NCBI GenBank assembly: GCA_026399445.1
Contig: JAPLRA010000353.1
Coordinates: 1 to 5,702 of the forward strand
DNA: 5,702 nucleotides
From: Sulfuritalea sp.
GTDB lineage: Bacteria; Pseudomonadota; Gammaproteobacteria; Burkholderiales; Rhodocyclaceae
Direction of reading: 5' to 3'
Of the stretch, positions 1 through 5,002 are shown one piece after another. Below the pieces are notes generated by a model, which was not told the origin of the DNA, searched no databases, and worked only from the letters and a program-made list of their open reading frames with translations. The translations under genes and the position numbers were made by a program. Each line of letters starts with the position of its first letter. Position 1 is the first letter of the stretch.

Positions 1-948
1 GAAGACCCGAAGGAGATCATCAAGACCGGCCGCGCCGTAGGCTACCCGGTAATCATCAAGGCTGCCGGTGGCGGTGGCGGACGCGGCATGCGCGTGGTGC
101 ATACCGAAGCTGCGCTGATCAACGCGGTCAACATGACGCGCGCCGAAGCCGGCGCCGCCTTCAACAACTCCACGGTGTACATGGAGAAGTTCCTCGAGAA
201 TCCGCGCCATGTGGAAATCCAGGTGCTCTCCGACGCCCATCGCAACTCGGTCTATCTGGGCGAACGCGACTGCTCGATGCAGCGCCGCCACCAGAAGGTG
301 ATCGAGGAAGCGCCCGCGCCCGACATCAACCGTCGCGTCCTCAGTCGCGTCGGCGACCGCTGCGCCGAGGCCTGCCGTCGCATCAACTATCGCGGCGCCG
401 GCACCTTCGAGTTCCTCTACGAGAACGGCGAGTTCTATTTCATCGAAATGAACACCCGCGTCCAGGTCGAACACCCGGTGACCGAGTTCGTCACGGGCAT
501 CGACATCGTGCAGGCGCAGATTCGCATCGCCGCCGGGGAAAAGCTCTGGTTCAAACAACGCGACATCGAAATTCGCGGCCATGCCATCGAGTGCCGCATC
601 AATGCCGAAGACCCCTTCAAGTTCACGCCCTCGCCGGGCAAGATCACCAACTGGCATCCGCCCGGCGGCCCCGGCATCCGCGTCGATTCCCACGCCTATT
701 CCGGCTACACCGTACCGCCCCACTACGACTCGATGATCGGCAAAGTGATTGCTTACGGCGACACGCGTGAGCAGGCGATTCGCCGCATGCGGATTGCGCT
801 TTCCGAAATGATGGTGGATGGCATCAAGACCAACATCCCGCTGCACCAGGACCTGATGCTGGACGAACGCTTCATCAAGGGCGGTACCAGCATCCATTAC
901 CTCGAAGAAAAGCTCGCCGCCAAGAGCGAAGCCCTTAAAGGCAAATAG
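1..948 (+). CDS. accC: Biotin carboxylase subunit of acetyl-CoA carboxylase (5' end missing)
   Basis: This is the ATP-grasp subunit that carboxylates biotin on the carrier protein AccB, using ATP and bicarbonate, in the first committed step of fatty acid synthesis in the cytoplasm. The frame is open from base 1, and 315 residues are visible. Aligned from memory with the 449-residue E. coli enzyme, about 139 N-terminal residues lie outside the window. Key residues are present: the glycine-rich ATP loop after K20 (E. coli K159), E137 (E276), E149 (E288), N151 (N290) and R153 (R292) in FIEMNTRVQVEH, and R199 (R338) in ECRINAEDP. The C-terminal biotin-carboxylase domain is complete and ends with the family's usual GGTSIHYLEEKL. 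No frameshift or missing catalytic residue is seen. The gene is first in the visible operon, 4 bp before prmA; accB is expected just upstream. The alternatives, pyruvate or propionyl-CoA carboxylase, are much longer or fused, so accC is favoured. Confidence 0.97.
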   Translation, partial: EDPKEIIKTGRAVGYPVIIKAAGGGGGRGMRVVHTEAALINAVNMTRAEAGAAFNNSTVYMEKFLENPRHVEIQVLSDAHRNSVYLGERDCSMQRRHQKVIEEAPAPDINRRVLSRVGDRCAEACRRINYRGAGTFEFLYENGEFYFIEMNTRVQVEHPVTEFVTGIDIVQAQIRIAAGEKLWFKQRDIEIRGHAIECRINAEDPFKFTPSPGKITNWHPPGGPGIRVDSHAYSGYTVPPHYDSMIGKVIAYGDTREQAIRRMRIALSEMMVDGIKTNIPLHQDLMLDERFIKGGTSIHYLEEKLAAKSEALKGK

Positions 949-952
949 AGGT

Positions 953-1864
953 ATGTGGGTCAGCGTCGCCCTGGAGACCGACGCCGCGCATGCGGATGCG
1001 CTCTCCGACGCCTTGCTCGCGGCCGGCGCGATTTCCGTCAGTGTCGAGGACGCGCAGGCCGGAACCGACGAGGAGACTCCGCAATTCGGTGAACCGGGAG
1101 GGGCGAACGACCAGCCCATCGTCCCCTTGTGGAGCCAAAGTCGCGTCGTCGCGCTGTTCGATCCGGCCGCTGACCTGATCGGTCGCATCGCCGCTGCCAC
1201 TGTGGCGGCCGGCATCGACGACCTGCCCGAAATCGAACTCGAAGACGTCGCCGAGCAAGACTGGGTGCGGCTCACGCAGTCGCAATTCGATCCGATCCGG
1301 GTCAACGACCGCTTGTGGATCGTCCCCTCATGGCACGTGGCGCCAAATCCCGATGCCATCAATCTGGTGCTCGATCCCGGCCTCGCTTTCGGCACCGGAT
1401 CGCATCCGACCACCTTTCTCTGCTTGCAATGGCTGACTGATGTGCTGCGCGGCGGCGAAACATTGCTGGACTACGGCTGCGGCTCGGGCATCCTCGGCAT
1501 CGCGGCGGCCAAGCTGGGGGCGGCATCGGTGCTTGGCGTGGACATTGACCGCAATGCCCTGACTGCAGCGCGCGACAACGCGGCCAACAACCACGTGACA
1601 CTCGGCTTGAGCCACTCGGGTGAAAAGCTGGAAGAACGCTTCGACATTGTCGTCGCCAATATCCTGACCAATCCCCTCTGCGTGCTGGCGCCGCTGCTGG
1701 TGGCGCACATCGCACCCGGTGGCCACATCGCTTTGTCGGGCGTGCTGGCGAGCCAGGCAGAACAAGTCATCGCCGCCTATGCGTCGCTGATTGCGCTACG
1801 CGTGGGAGCCGAACACGAAGGCTGGGTGCGCCTCGAGGGACAACAAGGGGACAAACAATGCTGA
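953..1864 (+). CDS. prmA: Ribosomal protein L11 methyltransferase
   Basis: PrmA is a cytoplasmic SAM-dependent methyltransferase that trimethylates lysines and the N-terminus of ribosomal protein L11. The 303-residue product is close to the family length (E. coli 293). Residues 1-120 form the small substrate-recognition domain, with SDALLAAGAISVSVEDA near the start. The catalytic domain follows, with GTGSHPTT at 147-154, SAM-binding motif I DYGCGSG at 173-179, the acidic GVDID after the next strand, and ANILTNPL at 235-242, a PrmA hallmark. The ATG at 953 starts 4 bp after the accC stop. The nearest purine-rich site, AAAGG at 937-941, is 11 nt away inside accC, while GAGG at 948-951 is too close, so initiation may depend on coupling to accC. 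The N-terminus matches family members, so I keep this start. The accC-prmA order is common in proteobacteria. The end overlaps the next gene by 7 bp. Confidence 0.97.
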   Translation: MWVSVALETDAAHADALSDALLAAGAISVSVEDAQAGTDEETPQFGEPGGANDQPIVPLWSQSRVVALFDPAADLIGRIAAATVAAGIDDLPEIELEDVAEQDWVRLTQSQFDPIRVNDRLWIVPSWHVAPNPDAINLVLDPGLAFGTGSHPTTFLCLQWLTDVLRGGETLLDYGCGSGILGIAAAKLGAASVLGVDIDRNALTAARDNAANNHVTLGLSHSGEKLEERFDIVVANILTNPLCVLAPLLVAHIAPGGHIALSGVLASQAEQVIAAYASLIALRVGAEHEGWVRLEGQQGDKQC

Positions 1865-2820
1865 CGCGCTGCCCCGCCTGCGAAACCCATTTCCGCGTGA
1901 CCGCGGAGCAACTCAAGGCCCGCTCCGGTCGCGTGCGCTGCGGTGAATGCCAGCATGTCTTCAATGCCCTCGACAGCCTGATCGAGGAACCGATGCTGGT
2001 GGCCACACCACCGGCGTCCGGATTGGCACTGCAGAGCGCTGCGCCAGTTCTACCCGATGCCGAAGCAGTGTCCCCTGCCCACCCTCAAGTTGAAGAGCTT
2101 GAAATCGCCGTTCCGCCAGCGCCGACTCCTGAGCCGATTCCAGCGCTCATGCCGGATGAGCAACAAGACTTGGCCTCTGCTTTGCCACTGGAAACGGAAG
2201 GACCACCGGCCCCTGAACTGACCGAAGCGGCCGAGCCCGAGGCCGACGAACTCGTCACAACCGAACCCGAAGCCATTGATCCGATTGACGGCGAGGCCGA
2301 CGTACCGGACTGGAGCGAAACCTTCCCCGAGCCGCCCTCGCCGCCTCGCCGCTGGCCGTGGGTAATCGGCAGCCTTGCCGCATTCGCCGCAATCGGTCTG
2401 CAGACTGCGCTGGCTTTCCGCGTCGAACTGGCGGTGGTGTGGCCGGAAACCAAACCGGCCCTGATCGCCCTGTGCGACTTCGCCGACTGCGAAGTCGGTC
2501 TCCCGAGCAAGGTCGCGCTGGTCAGCATCGAGGCGTCCGATCTGGTTCCCGACAAGGAACACACCGGCCGGTTGGCTCTGACGGCGACGCTGAAGAACCG
2601 CGCACCATTTACCCAGCAGTTTCCACATCTGGAGCTCACACTCACCGATACGGCGGACAAGGCCATCGCGCGCAAGGTATTGGCGCCGACAGACTACCTT
2701 CCGCCCAAAACCGCCCTCGCCAACGGCATGCCGTCCAACGCCGATATCATGGTTACGATCGGCGTCGACCCCGGCGAGATGACCGCCAGCGGCTACCGGC
2801 TGTATCTTTTCTATCCCTGA
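1858..2820 (+). CDS. Zinc-ribbon membrane protein with C-terminal DUF3426 domain
   Basis: This 320-residue protein is of unknown function. Residues 1-37 are an MJ0042-type zinc ribbon, with C5/C8 (CPAC) and C28/C31 (CGEC) as likely zinc ligands. Residues about 45-160 are a low-complexity, proline- and acid-rich linker. One hydrophobic helix at about 168-187, preceded by RR, should cross the inner membrane, which puts the ribbon in the cytoplasm and the C-terminal DUF3426 domain (about 190-320) in the periplasm by the positive-inside rule (inference). DUF3426 carries the usual paired cysteines in LCDFADCEV. The start is well fixed: AAGGGG at 1845-1850 lies 7 nt before the ATG, and the zinc ribbon begins four residues in. 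The ATGCTGA overlap with prmA suggests translational coupling. The family is often called zinc-ribbon domain-containing protein and is typically found beside prmA in betaproteobacteria (established knowledge, from memory). No enzymatic motif is visible. Confidence 0.9.
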   Translation: MLTRCPACETHFRVTAEQLKARSGRVRCGECQHVFNALDSLIEEPMLVATPPASGLALQSAAPVLPDAEAVSPAHPQVEELEIAVPPAPTPEPIPALMPDEQQDLASALPLETEGPPAPELTEAAEPEADELVTTEPEAIDPIDGEADVPDWSETFPEPPSPPRRWPWVIGSLAAFAAIGLQTALAFRVELAVVWPETKPALIALCDFADCEVGLPSKVALVSIEASDLVPDKEHTGRLALTATLKNRAPFTQQFPHLELTLTDTADKAIARKVLAPTDYLPPKTALANGMPSNADIMVTIGVDPGEMTASGYRLYLFYP

Positions 2821-2835
2821 ACTCAAAAGGCTTTC

Positions 2836-3771
2836 ATGAAGACACTTATCTGCGGATCAATGGCCTACGACACCATCATGGTGTTCGGCGACCGTTTCAA
2901 GAATCACATCCTGCCCGAGCAGATCCACATTCTCAACGTCGCCTTCCTGGTGCCCGACATGCGGCGCGAGTTCGGTGGCTGCGCCGGAAACATAGCCTAC
3001 AGCCTCAAGCTGCTGGGCGGTGAGCCGCTGATCATGGCCACCATCGGCGACGACAGCGCGCCCTACATGCACCGCTTGAAGCAGCTCGGGCTGGATGCGA
3101 GCCATGTCCGGGATGTCCCGGGCAGCTTTACCGCACAGGCGTTCATCACCACCGACCTCGACGACAACCAGATCACCGCTTTCCATCCGGGAGCGATGAC
3201 GCAGTCGCATCAGAACAAGGTAACGGACGCCAAGGACGTTACCCTCGGCATCATCTCGCCGGACGGCCGCGACGGCATGCTGCAACATGCGCGCGAGTTC
3301 CACGCCGCCAAAATTCCCTTCGTCTTCGATCCGGGCCAGGGCCTACCGATGTTCGATGGCGAAGAACTCATGGCCTTCCTGAAACTTGCCGACTATTGCA
3401 CGGTCAATGACTACGAAGCCAAGCTGCTGACGGAGCGCACCGGGCGTACGCTGGAACAACTGGCCGACGAAGTCGAGGCACTGATCGTGACGCTGGCCGG
3501 CAGCGGATCGCATATCTACGTCAAAGGCCGCCGCATAGAGATTCCCGCGGCGCCGGCCGACGTGTTGATCGATCCGACCGGTTGCGGCGACGCTTACCGC
3601 GCCGGTCTGCTTTACGGAATCAGCAAGGGCTGGGAATGGGAAAAGATCGGGCGTCTGGCGTCGCTGATGGGTTCAATCAAGATCGCGCACCGCGGCGGTC
3701 AGAATCACAAACTGACGCGGGATGACATTGCCGGGCGCTACAACGCCGCGTTCGGCGACAACCTATGGTAA
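2836..3771 (+). CDS. PfkB-family kinase, adenosine/nucleoside kinase type
   Basis: This 311-residue ribokinase-fold kinase probably transfers phosphate from ATP to the 5'-hydroxyl of a nucleoside. The substrate-side motif FGGCAGNIAYSLKLLGG starts at residue 46. NDYE at 191-194 is the family metal/phosphate motif. DPTGCGDAYRAG starts at 246, with the anion hole and catalytic base D252. From memory it resembles the Mycobacterium tuberculosis adenosine kinase Rv2202c more than ribokinase or fructokinase: shared features are the LPEQIH...FLVPDM segment near residues 26-41 (LPEHLH...FLVDDL there), the QITAFHPGAM segment, and NDYE. Burkholderia has a characterised broad nucleoside kinase of similar type. 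The start is supported by AAAAGG at 2825-2830, 5 nt before the ATG. It lies 15 bp after the DUF3426 gene and 10 bp before the lipoprotein gene. Substrate is inferred; other sugars or nucleosides are possible. Confidence 0.9.
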   Translation: MKTLICGSMAYDTIMVFGDRFKNHILPEQIHILNVAFLVPDMRREFGGCAGNIAYSLKLLGGEPLIMATIGDDSAPYMHRLKQLGLDASHVRDVPGSFTAQAFITTDLDDNQITAFHPGAMTQSHQNKVTDAKDVTLGIISPDGRDGMLQHAREFHAAKIPFVFDPGQGLPMFDGEELMAFLKLADYCTVNDYEAKLLTERTGRTLEQLADEVEALIVTLAGSGSHIYVKGRRIEIPAAPADVLIDPTGCGDAYRAGLLYGISKGWEWEKIGRLASLMGSIKIAHRGGQNHKLTRDDIAGRYNAAFGDNLW

Positions 3772-3775
3772 AGGA
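3771..3775 (+). promoter_or_regulatory. Ribosome binding site deciding the lipoprotein start
   Basis: AAGGA lies 6 nt before the ATG at 3782 and overlaps the TAA stop of the kinase gene. It favours 3782 over the in-frame ATG at 3722, which would sit inside the kinase gene and put about 20 extra residues before the signal peptide. Confidence 0.75.
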
Positions 3776-3781
3776 AACACC

Positions 3782-4240
3782 ATGTCTTATCGTCTGATTG
3801 CTCTCGGCTTCGCGGCAGCAGCCGCCCTGATCCTGACCGGCTGCGCCGGCAGCCAGTCCGGCTCCGCCTACTCGCGCTCGCAAACCCGCGGCGAAATGCA
3901 CGTGCGCATGGGTGTCGTGGAGTCCGTGCGCCAAGTGATGATCGAAGGCACCCAATCGGGTGTCGGAGCCGCCGCCGGGGGCGTGGTCGGCGGTGTTGCC
4001 GGCAGCGACATCGGGCACGGCAAGGGCTCCACGGTCGGTGCCGTACTCGGCGCCGTACTTGGCGGCGTCGCCGGTCAAGCGATCGAGGAGCGAACCACCA
4101 AGAAGGACGGCGTGGAAATCACCATCAAGCTGGACAGCGGCCAGATCATTGCGGTAACCCAGGAAGCCGATGAACAGTTCCGTGCCGGTGAACGCATCCG
4201 GGTGTTGTCAGGTAGCGGCGCGACGCGCGTATCGCATTGA
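3782..4240 (+). CDS. Glycine-zipper outer-membrane lipoprotein (SlyB/17-kDa antigen-like)
   Basis: This is a 152-residue predicted lipoprotein. Residues 1-20 are a lipoprotein signal peptide: R4, then a long Ala/Leu-rich core, then the lipobox LTGC with lipidated C21. The residue after C21 is Ala, not Asp, so sorting to the outer membrane is expected. Residues about 56-104 form a glycine zipper of the Rick_17kDa_Anti/SlyB type: two Gly/Ala/Val-rich hydrophobic stretches (GVGAAAGGVVGGVAG and STVGAVLGAVLGGVAG) separated by a short polar turn. Residues 105-145 form a small beta-rich domain with VEITIKLDSGQIIAV and GERIRVLSG, as in SlyB and PcP proteins. In the family these proteins bind LPS or stabilise the envelope; the exact role here is not known. 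It is the last gene of the operon, 10 bp after the kinase. The N-terminal part (22-55) has the usual MGVVESVRQV segment. Confidence 0.9.
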   Translation: MSYRLIALGFAAAAALILTGCAGSQSGSAYSRSQTRGEMHVRMGVVESVRQVMIEGTQSGVGAAAGGVVGGVAGSDIGHGKGSTVGAVLGAVLGGVAGQAIEERTTKKDGVEITIKLDSGQIIAVTQEADEQFRAGERIRVLSGSGATRVSH

Positions 4241-4272
4241 GGCAACGACGCCGTATGACGAGCATCCAGACG

Positions 4273-4305
4273 TAAAAACCCCGTCAGCAGCGCTGCGCGG
4301 GGGTT
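4273..4305 (-). terminator. Intrinsic terminator of the DUF4160-DUF2442 pair
   Basis: On the minus strand, AACCCC (4305-4300) pairs with GGGGTT (4282-4277), with a bulged base and a further GC-rich inner stem around the palindrome GCAGCGCTGC (4287-4296). The stem is followed by TTTTTACG. It starts 13 nt after the DUF2442 stop. The same hairpin forms on the plus strand 36 nt after the lipoprotein stop, but there it is followed by TTGAGGGGG and has no U-run, so any effect on the plus-strand operon should be weaker. Confidence 0.75.
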
Positions 4306-4308
4306 GAG
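4296..4308. repeat. Left copy of a direct repeat flanking the cassette
   Basis: CGCGGGGGTTGAG here matches CGCGAGGGGTTGAG at 4909-4922 apart from one inserted A. The two copies lie in the same orientation, about 610 bp apart, on either side of the DUF2442-DUF4160 pair. The repeat is real as seen, but it is short and G-rich, so its meaning is uncertain. Confidence 0.5.
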
Positions 4309-4316
4309 GGGGTTGA
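4299..4316. repeat. Two tandem copies of GGGGGTTGA
   Basis: GGGGGTTGA at 4299-4307 is repeated exactly at 4308-4316 and followed by G. The first copy supplies one arm of the terminator hairpin, and the second could pair with the same CCCC arm, giving a slipped alternative stem. The tract ends one base before the DUF2442 stop codon. Confidence 0.85.
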
Positions 4317-4317
4317 G

Positions 4318-4551
4318 TTACACCGGTCGAGAACGGTCGTAGAGCGTTTCAGGTGCGATATCAATATCGCCAGGCCAGCACACAGTATCAAGTGCCACAA
4401 ATGCTTGCTTGAAGATGGCTAGGTCTTGTAAACGCGTGAATACACCACGACTTAGGTAGGGGCGTGCATCGAACAGTCGATGATCTCCTGTATCGAACCA
4501 GAGTTCAAGCGTGAAATCGTCTCTTGGAATGACGCGAGTTACAGATTCCAT
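4318..4551 (-). CDS. DUF2442 domain protein
   Basis: This 77-residue protein is made up of a single DUF2442 domain. Family features seen are SVTRVIPRDDFTLELWFDTGDHRLFD in outline (residues 3-28), the GVF..L pattern at about 36-41, and the C-terminal segment CWPGDIDIAPETLYD at about 58-72, close to the family's usual W-P-x-x-x-D-I-A-P-E-T-L-Y. There is no signal peptide or membrane segment, so it should be cytoplasmic. The domain is small and of unknown function. From memory, the Nitrosomonas NE0471 structure has a DUF2442 N-terminal domain joined to a helix-turn-helix, which hints at a regulatory or partner-binding role; no helix-turn-helix is present here. The start is fixed by a strong Shine-Dalgarno overlapping the DUF4160 stop. 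It is the second gene of a two-gene minus-strand unit, followed closely by a terminator. Codon use and GC are less GC-biased than in the neighbouring housekeeping genes. Confidence 0.9.
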   Translation of the reverse strand: MESVTRVIPRDDFTLELWFDTGDHRLFDARPYLSRGVFTRLQDLAIFKQAFVALDTVCWPGDIDIAPETLYDRSRPV

Positions 4552-4553
4552 GG

Positions 4554-4560
4554 CTCCTCC
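4554..4560 (-). promoter_or_regulatory. Strong ribosome binding site of the DUF2442 gene
   Basis: Reading on the minus strand, TAGGAGGAGCCATG joins the TAG stop of the DUF4160 gene to the ATG of the DUF2442 gene, with GGAGGAG between them. The shared stop and Shine-Dalgarno suggest that the two proteins are made by coupled translation. Confidence 0.8.
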
Positions 4561-4829
4561 TACCGTAAGGGCTCAATAGCAAACGGCGTCTGCCCGTTGA
4601 CCGCAAGCTCCCAATCGGCCAGCAAGGATTCTCGGTGAATTTCGATCCATGCCTGCACCAACCGCACTTTCGTAAGCGGAATATCCCCGCTTAAAACGCC
4701 GCCATCAAGAATGGAGAATGATGCTTCAGTTCCTTGATACTTTGCGTGAATATGCGGGAGTTTGTGCCTCTCGTCGTCAAAGAAATACAGGCAAATAACG
4801 ATGCCGTAGAACATGCTGATGGTTGGCAT
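4560..4829 (-). CDS. DUF4160 domain protein
   Basis: This 89-residue protein is made up of a single DUF4160 domain. It begins with the family-typical MPTISMFYGIVI, followed by a strand with YFFDDE, then LPHIHAKYQG (residues 24-33; the PHxH motif), a strand pair leading to LDGGVLSGDIP (41-51), and a C-terminal helix-rich part with WIEIHRESLLADWE (61-74). This matches the family from end to end, so it is complete. It has no signal peptide and should be cytoplasmic. The function is unknown. The paired histidines H26 and H28 are the residues most likely to be functional (inference). An in-frame ATG at 4973 would add 48 residues, but the 4829 start has AGGAG 5 nt upstream and the family N-terminus. 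The DUF2442 gene follows after 8 bp, an arrangement I recall as recurrent in proteobacteria and cyanobacteria and suggestive of a functional pair, possibly toxin-antitoxin-like. That role is not demonstrated. Confidence 0.9.
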   Translation of the reverse strand: MPTISMFYGIVICLYFFDDERHKLPHIHAKYQGTEASFSILDGGVLSGDIPLTKVRLVQAWIEIHRESLLADWELAVNGQTPFAIEPLR

Positions 4830-4834
4830 TGTGT

Positions 4835-4839
4835 CTCCT
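4835..4839 (-). promoter_or_regulatory. Ribosome binding site deciding the DUF4160 start
   Basis: On the minus strand, AAAAGGAGACACAATG places AGGAG 5 nt before the ATG at 4829. This is a near-ideal site and argues against the longer in-frame start at 4973. Confidence 0.85.
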
Positions 4840-4908
4840 TTTGCGAATTCTACTCGTTGTTGAAAACGTGCAGCGCACCAATCCCTGAACGGGAAAGATG
4901 TGCTTTCT

Positions 4909-4922
4909 CGCGAGGGGTTGAG
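4909..4922. repeat. Right copy of a direct repeat flanking the cassette
   Basis: CGCGAGGGGTTGAG, the partner of 4296-4308. The core GGGGTTGAG occurs three times in the region: twice in tandem at the left boundary and once here, always in the same orientation. Confidence 0.5.
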
Positions 4923-4978
4923 ATATCTTAAAGCTGCCAGTTCTTGATACCGTGCTTGCGGCGCCGGGGGCATTGAGG

Positions 4979-4994
4979 AAAATCCCTGGGGGAT
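4979..4994 (-). terminator. Weak terminator-like hairpin after galE
   Basis: On the minus strand, ATCCC pairs with GGGAT around a CCA loop and is followed by TTT. It begins 8 nt after the galE stop. The stem has only 5 pairs and the T-run is short, so termination is probably incomplete if it happens at all. Confidence 0.3.
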
Positions 4995-5002
4995 ACGGTG
5001 GC

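Larger units (their letters stand above)
4830..5002. other. Intergenic region between galE and the DUF4160 gene
   Basis: These 173 bases hold no gene I can support. Reading on the minus strand from galE, they contain a weak terminator-like hairpin (4979-4994), the GC palindrome CGGCGCCG, a partial palindrome around AGATATCT (4918-4931), the right copy of the flanking repeat, a short inverted repeat TCCC/GGGA (4882-4894), and the Shine-Dalgarno of the DUF4160 gene. A promoter for the cassette should lie here if it has its own, but I found no convincing -35/-10 pair. Confidence 0.6.

Noticed and set aside
2050..2826. Long open frame of 258 codons on the minus strand opposite the DUF3426 gene
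   Set aside because: It lies antisense to a well-supported gene, resembles no family I know, and is explained by the high GC of the region.
2358..3023. Plus-strand open frame of 221 codons spanning the end of the DUF3426 gene and the start of the kinase gene
   Set aside because: It is out of frame with both recognised genes, is rich in Arg, Gly and Pro as expected of a shifted frame in GC-rich DNA, and shows no domain.
3722..4240. Longer lipoprotein starting at the in-frame ATG at 3722
   Set aside because: It would overlap the kinase gene by 50 bp and bury the signal peptide; the 3782 start has a good Shine-Dalgarno and a normal lipoprotein signal.
4847..4852. TAGAAT on the minus strand as a -10 box for the DUF4160 gene
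   Set aside because: It lies only about 18 nt before the start codon, so the transcript would begin in the Shine-Dalgarno, and there is no properly spaced -35.
4560..4973. Longer DUF4160 protein starting at the ATG encoded at 4973
   Set aside because: The extra 48 residues match nothing recognised, there is no Shine-Dalgarno before that ATG, and the family starts at MPTIS, preceded here by AGGAG.
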